Origin: a virus
Virus record (IMG/VR): IMGVR_UViG_3300009481_000136
Coordinates: 1 to 21,061 of that record
Length of the DNA: 21,061 nt
Direction: 5' to 3' (one strand)
This document shows positions 1 to 7,173 of the stretch, in pieces. The stretch's first letter is position 1. Each line of letters opens with the position of its first letter. The notes below the pieces were generated by a model. That model saw only the letters and a list, made by a program, of their open reading frames with translations. It was not told where the DNA came from and searched no databases. Made by a program: the position numbers and the translations under genes.

Positions 1-296
1 GTCGTCTTGCTTCCCTTGTAAATCTTATTTTTGGCATTCATAAATACAAAACGAACATCTAATTTAGGATGTTGTTTCTTCATAAGTATCATCTTTACCC
101 TGTCCCCCTTATCTTGGTGGCCTTTTGCTTCTACATAAATGTTTGTTTCTGGAAAGTAAAAGTCGGGAGTGTAATGTCGAGGGGCAGGTATGTATTCAAA
201 TCGCTCCTCTTCATATTGAAACTTAATGTTGTTTGCCGTCAAAGTCTTTGCTAAACTAAGTTCAAAATTAGACCTGTATTTTATTTTATTATTCAA
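1..296 (-). CDS. T7 endonuclease I-like Holliday-junction resolvase (3' end cut by window edge)
   Basis: The frame is open from about 404 down to base 1 and closely resembles phage T7 gp3, which resolves branched DNA and degrades host DNA. Conserved acidic residues are in order: Glu12 in YRSNFEL, Asp45 in HYTPDF, Glu56 and Lys58 in YVEAKG. The segments KKQHPKLDVRFVF and KIYKGSKT near the edge also match the family. About 98 codons are present of a usual 145-150, so the C-terminus is missing. I chose a TTG start at 296 because it overlaps the upstream stop (TTGA) and has AGGA 8 bases upstream. An ATG at 404 has an even better AGGAG 7 bases upstream, but would overlap the upstream gene by 112 bases. 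The family call is firm; the start is not. Confidence 0.85.
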   Translation of the reverse strand, partial: MNNKIKYRSNFELSLAKTLTANNIKFQYEEERFEYIPAPRHYTPDFYFPETNIYVEAKGHQDKGDRVKMILMKKQHPKLDVRFVFMNAKNKIYKGSKT

Positions 297-673
297 AAGG
301 TTATTCCTATTGATATTAATCTTTTTTCTAGGTACCCTGCCAGTTTTGGGGAATACTTTTCTATGTTGGTAAGTTCTTTTGTCAAAGGGTGCATCGGCAC
401 ACATACATACGCTCCTGAAAATGACCGTCTACTAATTTGTTGTAATTCAATTTCAACCTTTTTAATATCTCTGGCATCTGTGTCTGACATTAAGTGACCA
501 TCATTGCCATAATGATTGACAAGAGTAAGAGGCAATCCTTTCTCATGTAACCTTAGTCTAGTGACCCTACGTTCTCCCCCTGTGCCAGTGCTGGACTCTA
601 TATACATATGACTAAGGTCACTGTTTAGTTCCATAAGTTCTACCTCATAATCTTTTACAAACAGATACGGCAT
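293..673 (-). CDS. hypothetical protein, 126 aa
   Basis: I do not recognise this protein. It starts 2 bases after the stop of the PD-(D/E)XK nuclease gene and its stop overlaps the proposed TTG start of the endonuclease I gene, so it is a co-transcribed member of the replication and recombination operon. It has a mixed alpha/beta composition with a basic C-terminal half (KSPKLAGYLEKR-like helix), no membrane segment and no zinc motif. The purine-rich stretch AAAGAAAG just upstream of the ATG may act as the ribosome site. Its position between an exonuclease and a junction resolvase suggests a DNA-metabolism accessory role, but nothing in the sequence proves it. Confidence 0.7.
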   Translation of the reverse strand: MPYLFVKDYEVELMELNSDLSHMYIESSTGTGGERRVTRLRLHEKGLPLTLVNHYGNDGHLMSDTDARDIKKVEIELQQISRRSFSGAYVCVPMHPLTKELTNIEKYSPKLAGYLEKRLISIGITF

Positions 674-675
674 CC

Positions 676-1572
676 TTACATTTCTTTCTTTTTAAGATTG
701 TCGTACCACACCAGTGGTGGGTTCTTTGCTCTGGAAGTAACTTTACCGTGTAAGATAGCATTAGGCCAACAGTGTTGCCGATACCCACACATACTGCATA
801 TTCTAGGTAAAACTTTATTACCTGTCCTAATTACCTCACCATCCCGACGATATGTTTCTGGCTCTGACTTAAATGGAACAAACTCTTTTACGTCAGGGTC
901 TGTAAGAAACTTGACTCGTTTCTCTGCATCTTTTAAATAAGCTTCCTTGTCATCCTGCGCCCAATCCGGCACTTCAACAATAGCCACCATACCACTAGAC
1001 TTGTTAACAACGATCCACCCCCCAAACGGTAAGCCCGTGGCTTCCGAATAGAGAAACCCCTGCATGACATAGCCAAAGGGATCATCTTCTTTTAGTTTGT
1101 CGTAGCCACCATTTATACCAGTAAACTTGTAATTGAATGCCCAATCACTAGCTGACTTAACATCCCACACTTTTTCTACTCCCAACTCATCACGTATGAT
1201 AACGTCAAGAGTACCGTTGACCAGTGTGTCTCCTACCTGTAACTCAACGGCTCGTTGGTAGTCAACAATATCTACCCCAGCCTCTTTCATTATAAGCATA
1301 AGGATTGATTCTGTTAGGTCACCAAACATAAATCGGAATAAGGTGTTGTACTCCATGTCTTCCTTGATGCCCTTCTTCTCCAGCACCTGCTGGCAAAGAG
1401 GACGACCAAGACCTGACATACGAATACGAAACTCACCCCGTTGATGGACAAGTTGTCGTTCTGCTGCTTCAGTGCATTCGTTAGTAAAGTCTTTAACTGC
1501 TTGCGGGGAGACAGTAGTTTCCCCCCGCAAAGCATTAATCATATGATCTTGTATTTTAAGCAGCGTTAGCAT
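676..1572 (-). CDS. PD-(D/E)XK exonuclease, Cas4/RecB-like, with possible Fe-S cysteines
   Basis: A 298-residue nuclease by motif order: Glu89 (FGDLTES), Asp123 (NGTLDVII), then Asp137-Val-Lys139 (VWDVKSA) as the D-(D/E)xK core, followed by Gln171 and Tyr175 (MQGFLYSE) as the QxxxY motif. Cys60 (RPLCQQ) together with Cys259, Cys262 and Cys268 (CxxC-x5-C) matches the one-plus-three cysteine pattern that binds a 4Fe-4S cluster in Cas4 and AddB-type nucleases. The likely role is 5' resection for recombination or degradation of host DNA. I placed the start at ATG 1572, overlapping the upstream gene by 17 bases; ATG 1542 is an alternative, and the frame is open further to 1632. It sits directly after the acidic-tailed protein and before the resolvase, which fits a recombination module. 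Confidence 0.82.
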   Translation of the reverse strand: MLTLLKIQDHMINALRGETTVSPQAVKDFTNECTEAAERQLVHQRGEFRIRMSGLGRPLCQQVLEKKGIKEDMEYNTLFRFMFGDLTESILMLIMKEAGVDIVDYQRAVELQVGDTLVNGTLDVIIRDELGVEKVWDVKSASDWAFNYKFTGINGGYDKLKEDDPFGYVMQGFLYSEATGLPFGGWIVVNKSSGMVAIVEVPDWAQDDKEAYLKDAEKRVKFLTDPDVKEFVPFKSEPETYRRDGEVIRTGNKVLPRICSMCGYRQHCWPNAILHGKVTSRAKNPPLVWYDNLKKKEM

Positions 1573-2416
1573 TATCAAAATCCGCTGCCAAATCGATGTC
1601 GTCATCGTCAGCAACGAGCTTTGCCGCTTCACGGTTTTGGTTCATAACATTATCGTTATGACCCTTTACAGTCTCAGCAAACATTGACATGAGTTGCTTA
1701 TCCTCATCTGTAATGTCTGCCTCACCAACAAGGGCAGGAACCGGAGTCCAGTATGTTACACTACCCTTCTTGTGCTTGTGGGTAGTTAAGGACACAACGC
1801 ACTTCTGCATCAACTTCTTCTGCTTGGATAAGCTATCAATGAAGTCTGAGATAGGCTTGAACCCAGACCGTTTGAAGTATGCAACCACTGGTTGATCTGT
1901 AACCTCAACCTCAGTTCCTTCAGCAGTGACAAAGCTACCACTTATCTTAGCGTATATTACTTGATTACATACGACTGAACGGGAATGCAAATACGCTAGG
2001 TCATCCTTTGACAGGCGATCCTCTTCATCCCGTGTGAGTCTGCCACACTTATTACCACCAGTGGTATCCGGGAACATACCAGACAAGCTGGTCTTCTGAA
2101 CTGACTTGGACGAGAAGGTACCACTCTCCTGATCCCAAACGCTGTACTCAAAGGTACGCAAAATAGGACGGATGTTTACTTTATCTGCGTAGATAAACCT
2201 ACCGTCTAAGTACATTTTCCACGTCCCACGAGTAAGAGACACACCATCTTCTGTCTCTGCGTCGTAGTTTATATTTATACGGGGTAAGCCAACCTGACGA
2301 TTATTATTACCGCCCTGCCCACTTGCTTCCATTAGTGCTTCAACGTTGTCGTCGTTGAATGCTGCAACAATTGCATCGATATTATCAATTTCCATTACTT
2401 CTGTTCCTGTTTCCAT
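1556..2416 (-). CDS. acidic-tailed protein, possible single-stranded DNA-binding protein
   Basis: A 286-residue soluble protein that I cannot assign by a diagnostic motif. The C-terminus is strongly acidic and ends in DDDDIDLAADFDNANAA, like the tails by which phage and bacterial single-stranded DNA-binding proteins recruit polymerase and nuclease. The middle (about 40-215) is beta-rich with several aromatic and basic residues (TWKMYLDGRFIYADK, VVAYFKRSGFKP). Gene order, polymerase then this protein then exonuclease, is where T7-like phages keep their SSB (gp2.5). An AGGAG lies 11 bases before the ATG at 2416; ATG 2395 (codon 8) with AGGA 9 bases upstream is an alternative start. The SSB role is an inference from tail and context only. 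Confidence 0.7.
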   Translation of the reverse strand: METGTEVMEIDNIDAIVAAFNDDNVEALMEASGQGGNNNRQVGLPRININYDAETEDGVSLTRGTWKMYLDGRFIYADKVNIRPILRTFEYSVWDQESGTFSSKSVQKTSLSGMFPDTTGGNKCGRLTRDEEDRLSKDDLAYLHSRSVVCNQVIYAKISGSFVTAEGTEVEVTDQPVVAYFKRSGFKPISDFIDSLSKQKKLMQKCVVSLTTHKHKKGSVTYWTPVPALVGEADITDEDKQLMSMFAETVKGHNDNVMNQNREAAKLVADDDDIDLAADFDNANAA

Positions 2417-2455
2417 GATTTTTCATGCTCCTATAATCAGGTGTGTAGAATGATC

Positions 2456-3997
2456 TTACAGGTTTACTACCTCAGTGTCAAGCCAATTCTTTCCTATCTT
2501 CAATTCTATTTCAACAGGCATATCATATTCAACCTTGTATCGGTTCTCGCTCTCAATGGGTAGCGACAACATTGCGTACTCTAACAGCTTGATACAAGCG
2601 TCTTTCTCATCAGGATGTACATCAAGCACAATCGAATCGTGTACAGTATTACAGATAACTGACTTGAGTTCCCTAATCCGCATCATCCTACTTAAACGAA
2701 CAAGAGCAGTAGGAAGCAAGTCAGCGGTAGCAAAACCCTGTACAGGGTAGTTACATATCGCCGTGCGATTTGTGGCTGTACCCCACTCCGTCCACCGCGC
2801 AGATGGAAAAGCATACTGCCTACCACTTGGAAGGGTGATCTGCTTCGTTTTAACGGCCTCTCGCTGGAGTTTGTCATGCCAGAGGGTAACTCCCTCGTAT
2901 TTATCTTTAAAGGCTCTGTAGTAGCGTTGTTGAGCGTCTGTTCCGGTGGTGCCGCCGTATAGAGGCTTGAAGGTATGTGCCTTTGCTTCTTGTCGGCTGC
3001 ATCCGATAATATCTGCAGTATATTGGTGAACATCTGTACCCTCACTTACATCAACATAGGCTTGACTGTCCTTTGCAAGAAAGCCAGCTACTCTAAACTC
3101 TAGTTGCGAGTAATCCCCCTCAAGTATGTAGCCACCATCAAACCTACTCTCGACAACCTTTCGTATTGCAAAGGTATTACCTCGTGGCATATTCTGAAAG
3201 TTAGGATTGCGGCTCGAAAGGCGACCCGTCGCTGTAACACACTGCATGAACTCTGGATGGATGATACCATTCTCATCAACATTGTTTTTCATTCCCTCTA
3301 CAAAAGTATTCAGATAAGTACGCAAAGCATTGTACCGTATGTAAGCGGTGGCAAATTCCTTTGCATCACCTGTCAACTCTGTTGCTCTGTTTTCTAATGT
3401 AGTCTTGTCCGTCTTGAATCCAGCAGCAGCAGTATCGTAGGTATCACGCGGAACCAATTTGAATCCGGCAACCTCTCGCGTGGGTGTGTAAATCACACCC
3501 GCACCCTTGCAGGGTTTACAGACACGCAGCACTTTACTGGGTTTTCCGTTCTTATTGACGGGACGTACTTTACCAAAACCAACACACCCTGCACACCTAC
3601 TACCAACAGTCTTACGAACCACCTCTGTCATGCGACGAACTGTTGAAGTAAACACACTTCTTTTCATACGCACACGCTGTTTTGGTTTCATCGTGGCACC
3701 ACGCATCTCGTGACCCAAATTAAATATGCGTGACCATTCTTTCTTGTCCTTCACCTTACGGGAGTAAAGAAGAATACTACGATCATCTGGACTGGCAAGA
3801 TTGATGGGAGTATCCCCCATTGCTTCCCGCGCCATTTCATTCAGGCGTATCTCCAGTTCATCCAGTTCTGTCTGAAACTCTGTCTCAATCTGCTTCAGTG
3901 TGTCTAGGTTTATTTTCAATCCATTACGCTCTATCTCAGTGAGCGCTTCTGTCATCTCAAGCGACAGCCTCAACGTCGGTAACAAAGTCCGTTCCAA
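2456..3997 (-). CDS. family A DNA polymerase, polymerase domain, with DnaJ-like zinc insertion
   Basis: 513 residues covering the thumb, palm and fingers of a Pol I-type enzyme but lacking the exonuclease domain. Motif A is GDYSQLEFR with catalytic Asp295; motif B is Arg335-x3-Lys339-x3-Phe343-x3-Tyr347-Gly; motif C is TVHDSI with Asp454. Between the N-terminal thumb part (to about 95) and the helix entering TATGRLSSRNPNFQN lies an insertion with Cys135, Cys138, Cys160 and Cys163, in two CxxCxGxG-like repeats typical of the DnaJ zinc centre. I start it at TTG 3997 because AAGGAG sits exactly 7 bases upstream; the first in-frame ATG at 4033 lies deeper in the exonuclease gene. The TTG choice keeps the expected LLPTLRLSLEM segment. 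The exonuclease domain is encoded by the overlapping upstream gene in the other phase. Confidence 0.93.
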   Translation of the reverse strand: MERTLLPTLRLSLEMTEALTEIERNGLKINLDTLKQIETEFQTELDELEIRLNEMAREAMGDTPINLASPDDRSILLYSRKVKDKKEWSRIFNLGHEMRGATMKPKQRVRMKRSVFTSTVRRMTEVVRKTVGSRCAGCVGFGKVRPVNKNGKPSKVLRVCKPCKGAGVIYTPTREVAGFKLVPRDTYDTAAAGFKTDKTTLENRATELTGDAKEFATAYIRYNALRTYLNTFVEGMKNNVDENGIIHPEFMQCVTATGRLSSRNPNFQNMPRGNTFAIRKVVESRFDGGYILEGDYSQLEFRVAGFLAKDSQAYVDVSEGTDVHQYTADIIGCSRQEAKAHTFKPLYGGTTGTDAQQRYYRAFKDKYEGVTLWHDKLQREAVKTKQITLPSGRQYAFPSARWTEWGTATNRTAICNYPVQGFATADLLPTALVRLSRMMRIRELKSVICNTVHDSIVLDVHPDEKDACIKLLEYAMLSLPIESENRYKVEYDMPVEIELKIGKNWLDTEVVNL

Positions 3998-4541
3998 AAC
4001 ATAACTCCTTAAATGTAGTGCCAAAGGCATCAAGCTGTTTCAAGGCCACCTCTTCTGTGGCAAGTACGTCAGCTTTTCCGTACTCTTCTACTATCTCCCA
4101 CGGTATGTCGTAAAAGGTCTTGCCGTCCTTGAGGTACGGCGAAACAAGGTCTTTCTCCTTTTGGGTAACGTCATACTTTTCTGCAACAGCAGCAAGTCCA
4201 AGAGGCCAACGCTGGGCTTTTGCCAAAATATATTCCGCAACCATTGTATCATATACTTCTCCATTAAAAAAGAAACCACACTCTCTGATCCATGATAGAT
4301 CAAACTTGATGTTGTGTCCGACAATTGTATCAGCCTCGTTGAGTGCTTCCTGAAACAACTCAGGTGCAAAGTCATGGGGTTCCCTATCCGCATGGTAGTA
4401 GCAGTGATAGTGTACATGAGGTGATGACAAACGCTTATACCCGATAGACACAAGACGATTACCAAAGTATGGCAGTGCTGTTGTCCCACCCGTTTCTTTC
4501 TGTATGTGAGTTGTTTCTACGTCGAAGGTCAGTACGTTCAT
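3957..4541 (-). CDS. DnaQ-like 3'-5' exonuclease, proofreading half of a split polymerase
   Basis: 194 residues that match the exonuclease domain of family A polymerases. Exo I is FDVET with Asp7 and Glu9, Exo II is GHNIKFD with Asp81, and Exo III is Tyr154-x3-Asp158 (YGKADVLAT). It should remove mismatched 3' ends for the polymerase encoded immediately downstream. The true start is ATG 4541, which overlaps the HNH stop as ATGA and has GGAG 7 bases upstream; a longer reading from 4583 is possible but lies inside the HNH gene. The ORF ends 38 bases past the proposed polymerase start in a different phase, so the two halves are made separately or joined by frameshifting. The C-terminal residues after FKEL diverge from what a fused enzyme would have. 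Confidence 0.92.
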   Translation of the reverse strand: MNVLTFDVETTHIQKETGGTTALPYFGNRLVSIGYKRLSSPHVHYHCYYHADREPHDFAPELFQEALNEADTIVGHNIKFDLSWIRECGFFFNGEVYDTMVAEYILAKAQRWPLGLAAVAEKYDVTQKEKDLVSPYLKDGKTFYDIPWEIVEEYGKADVLATEEVALKQLDAFGTTFKELCFGTDFVTDVEAVA

Positions 4542-4906
4542 TTGTTTTCTCCAAACGTGTGTATCATGTGGCAGTTTGCACAAAGAACCCTACACTTTCT
4601 AACCTCATCCATCAAACGTTTTAGTTTCAGGGTTATCATGTTTGATACATCACGAACTTTAGTAGATGGGTCTAGGTGATCAAACTGAAGAGCAGCAGGG
4701 TTTTCATTGTAACCACACAGACTGCACCCTTTACGCACCTTATACATGTTGAGCCAACGTCTTCGTATTTTCTTCAAACGTGCCTTGTTATCGTAGTTTC
4801 TTTTCTTGGCAGCATAGAATTTATCTGGGCTTCTCCAGTCCTCATGCTTACCAGACATGCCCCAGAAAATCATACCATCTTCTCTGACATCACCATGCTT
4901 TGCCAT
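4538..4906 (-). CDS. HNH endonuclease, probably homing type
   Basis: 122 residues with a zinc-supported HNH fold: Cys61-x2-Cys64 (CSLCGY), the metal-binding FDHLDP with Asp76-His77, and Cys105, Cys109, Cys112 with His113 (CRVLCANCH). The N-terminal DGMIFWGMSGKHEDW segment followed by a basic helix (about 33-56) is common in phage free-standing HNH nucleases and may contact DNA. It shares one base with the helicase stop (TAATG) and its own stop overlaps the exonuclease start (ATGA), so it is fully embedded in the replication operon. Its place next to the polymerase exonuclease gene is a typical homing position. Whether it cuts a polymerase allele lacking it is not shown by the sequence. Confidence 0.9.
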   Translation of the reverse strand: MAKHGDVREDGMIFWGMSGKHEDWRSPDKFYAAKKRNYDNKARLKKIRRRWLNMYKVRKGCSLCGYNENPAALQFDHLDPSTKVRDVSNMITLKLKRLMDEVRKCRVLCANCHMIHTFGENK

Positions 4907-6135
4907 TAGTAGTACACTCCCCGTTCAATATCAATCTGTCCGTGTATCATACCATGATAACCATTAAGTTTGTTTTTAGATATACAAATATGACGGACGG
5001 TATTTTCTGTTTCACTTGAGCCTGTTTTACCTATACCAATAATGATGTCAGCCTCGCCAGCCTTACCTGTTCGTGAGTTGTCCATCATTGAGTAGTCAAT
5101 CCATTGTCTGTCATGTGCCTCGTAGTTTGCCTGACTGACAGCCCACACTAACACTTTGTTTCGTTTTGCTATCTCACGAGCGTACACGTAGGTTTCTTTC
5201 AAACGCTCATCACCACGATTAAACTCACCGGATATACGAAATTTGTCAAGCTGATCACAAAACATAATGTCCGGCTTATTTAACTTGGCGTATTCATCCA
5301 CCTCTTCAACAGAGGTACCGACAGAATCCATGATTGTAAGCAAAGGTTCAATCTCATCTGCATATTTTGCACATAAAGCAACACGGTCACGCTCCATCTC
5401 TTGGCGTGTCAAGCCAAAATACGACTGTATTAAACGAAGCTTAATCTTTGGTGCGGGTTCTTCGTTTGCCCAGTACACAACCTTAAAACCCTGCTTTATG
5501 TATGATGCTGCAAGAAAGCAACAAAAAGTTGTCTTCCCAGATTCTGGTCTAGCAAACAATATACCTAAGTTACCCCTGTCCAGACCTGACACGTTCTCCG
5601 CAATCAGGTCATAGTCGAAAGGGAAGTCGGGATCACCAGCCTCGTTATCTAACAGGGACTCTAGGTCATCCTCTACCTTTGTGTAGGTAGTTTTGTCACT
5701 GATGCGTCCATCTTCTACGGTATCAATCAGTCTACGTAACTCGCCAAACTCCTCACTGTCACCCGTAAAAATATCAATTGCTTTCTCACCAATTAGCCGC
5801 GCACGATCACGCAGCCAAAAGTTGTGTACCAAGTCCAGATGTAAGTCGGCATTGTCAGCATTACCCACGTCAAGTTTGGCTATAGTTTCATGCACCTTAC
5901 TACGTGTTGCTTCTGGCATAGCAGGGTTGCGGTCATTAAACAAACTACTGAGTTCTGACTTTGTTAAGTCCTTTGCATACTTTGTGTGAGAGAATGTCAG
6001 TGTGTCAAATATATCACGCATCTCTCTGTCAAACATAGACCTGTCAATAATGTTCTTTACGCGACCAAAGAAGTCGGCGTTGAGACAGAAGCCTAATATC
6101 TGCTTATCTATCGATGTAGTTTCGTAGGTAGTCAT
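4906..6135 (-). CDS. replicative DNA helicase, DnaB/T7 gp4 RecA-like type
   Basis: 409 residues. An N-terminal helical region (1-150) resembles the DnaB N-domain in length and is followed by a RecA-type ATPase core. Walker A is ARPESGKT at 195-202, a form usual in DnaB-like helicases; the ANEEP segment (223-227) supplies the catalytic Glu region; Walker B is PDIMFCD at 288-294; SQAN at 334-337 and SKNKLNG near 386-392 match later helicase motifs. It unwinds DNA at the fork with the primase encoded just upstream; in T7 the two are fused, here they are separate and overlap by 32 bases. AAAGGA and a purine run precede the ATG at 6135. Confidence 0.92.
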   Translation of the reverse strand: MTTYETTSIDKQILGFCLNADFFGRVKNIIDRSMFDREMRDIFDTLTFSHTKYAKDLTKSELSSLFNDRNPAMPEATRSKVHETIAKLDVGNADNADLHLDLVHNFWLRDRARLIGEKAIDIFTGDSEEFGELRRLIDTVEDGRISDKTTYTKVEDDLESLLDNEAGDPDFPFDYDLIAENVSGLDRGNLGILFARPESGKTTFCCFLAASYIKQGFKVVYWANEEPAPKIKLRLIQSYFGLTRQEMERDRVALCAKYADEIEPLLTIMDSVGTSVEEVDEYAKLNKPDIMFCDQLDKFRISGEFNRGDERLKETYVYAREIAKRNKVLVWAVSQANYEAHDRQWIDYSMMDNSRTGKAGEADIIIGIGKTGSSETENTVRHICISKNKLNGYHGMIHGQIDIERGVYY

Positions 6136-6916
6136 CTCTTTCGTCCTTTGTCATGTTCTTAAAGTCACGGGATAATACCATGAGTTTGGTTGGAACTATT
6201 CTACACAGGGTTTTTACTATGTCAATTGCCTTGTCAGTTGCGTCTTTGTCAAGCGCAACAAATACTCTGGGGTATTTGGCTAAATGTTGTATGTGTTCTT
6301 CTAGCAAATTCGTACCTAAGATTCCCACCCCCGCGATAACACCGCTAACACTGCAAGCACTAGCAGCATCTTCGACAATACAGGCACCACGTTCTCCATT
6401 GCCAGAAACAAAAGGATATCTACTATTTCCATACCGATACCATTTTGGACTCCTTCCATCCATTGCTCTACCTACCGCATCAACGACCTTTTTGCCATCC
6501 TTGACAATAAAGACGACACGGTTTCTTTTGAAATCATAACGAATGTCTGCACGACCTGACAAGTACGCATCGTACGCATGTACAGATCGAACATAAAGTT
6601 CTGCATCTAAGTTACGAGAAAGACTAACAAAAGTATCCGGCAACTCGTAAGTGTTTCGAGTACGGGGAACAGGCGTATTAGCCTGTGACCTAGAGAGGGC
6701 ATGTTTCGCAAACTCTTTGGTCAGGGTAACACCCGTGCGACCCGACACATTACAGTCAGCGTGGAAACAATACCACAGTCGTTGCAGTCCGTCATCAGTT
6801 ACGCTAAAGGTATTCTTTCTGGCACAGACAGGACAGTCGGATCGGTAACGACCCAACGGCTGAATGTCCAGTGACTCTACGTAGCCTTGTAACCAAGATG
6901 GTGATTTCATGCCCAT
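6104..6916 (-). CDS. DNA primase with zinc-binding and Toprim domains
   Basis: 270 residues. The N-terminus has a primase zinc element with Cys28, Cys31, Cys50 and Cys55 (His52 is an alternative ligand), used to recognise the template. The Toprim domain follows: Glu182 in VEDAASA, a glycine-rich GVGILG turn, and Asp223-x-Asp225 in ALDKDAT, which bind the catalytic metals. This corresponds to the primase half of T7 gp4. It is the first gene of the minus-strand operon and its 3' end overlaps the helicase gene. No clear Shine-Dalgarno precedes ATG 6916, and ATG 6910 is an equally possible start. Confidence 0.92.
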   Translation of the reverse strand: MGMKSPSWLQGYVESLDIQPLGRYRSDCPVCARKNTFSVTDDGLQRLWYCFHADCNVSGRTGVTLTKEFAKHALSRSQANTPVPRTRNTYELPDTFVSLSRNLDAELYVRSVHAYDAYLSGRADIRYDFKRNRVVFIVKDGKKVVDAVGRAMDGRSPKWYRYGNSRYPFVSGNGERGACIVEDAASACSVSGVIAGVGILGTNLLEEHIQHLAKYPRVFVALDKDATDKAIDIVKTLCRIVPTKLMVLSRDFKNMTKDERDDYLRNYIDR

Positions 6917-6918
6917 AT

Positions 6919-6947
6919 CGATAACACACCAAATAAAATTGTGTCAA
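6919..6947 (-). promoter_or_regulatory. candidate promoter for the replication operon
   Basis: On the minus strand TTGACA (6947-6942) is followed after 17 bases by TTATCG (6924-6919). The -35 is perfect but the -10 is weak. Transcription would begin at about 6912, inside or just after the annotated ATG, so either the primase start is ATG 6910 on a near-leaderless message or the real promoter lies elsewhere in the spacer. Confidence 0.3.
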
Positions 6948-6960
6948 CCACGTTTTTTAG

Positions 6961-7013
6961 TTGACGGCTATTGACAGAGTGTGTTACCTATTACGTAACC
7001 TAACCCTTAAGGG
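6961..7013. promoter_or_regulatory. divergent control region with repeated TTGAC boxes and a palindrome
   Basis: The spacer between the two opposed operons has TTGACG at 6961 and TTGACA at 6971, exactly 10 bases apart, plus an opposed TTGACA at 6947-6942. It then has GTTAC...GTAAC arms (6983-6999) and a perfect 10-base palindrome CCCTTAAGGG at 7004-7013 that contains the AAGG likely used as ribosome site for the next gene. I find no good -10 at proper spacing on the plus strand. Operator function is an inference. Confidence 0.35.
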
Positions 7014-7023
7014 AAACCCCACC

Positions 7024-7173
7024 ATGAAAGTACATAATAAAATCAACCCCATAGCAAAGATACTAAGGGATAAGAAATACCAAAAACAAGTTATCCCTAA
7101 TAGGAAAAAAGATAACCTAGATAAACTATCAAAGAAGGATGCACGGGATGCCAAGACCAAACAAGATACTTGA
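7024..7173 (+). CDS. small lysine-rich basic protein, 49 aa
   Basis: A very basic 49-residue protein (MKVHNKINPIAKILRDKKY, then QKQVIPNRKKDN) of the kind found as short early genes in many marine phages. I chose ATG 7024 over the longer reading from 6961 because an AAGGG lies 11 bases upstream and the longer version would run through the control region. It overlaps the next gene by 26 bases. Basic character suggests nucleic-acid binding, but no domain is visible and the function is unknown. Confidence 0.6.
   Translation: MKVHNKINPIAKILRDKKYQKQVIPNRKKDNLDKLSKKDARDAKTKQDT

Noticed and set aside
69-254. Plus-strand ORF of 61 residues
   Set aside because: It lies opposite the endonuclease I coding frame, which has clear catalytic motifs; the plus-strand frame looks like its shadow.
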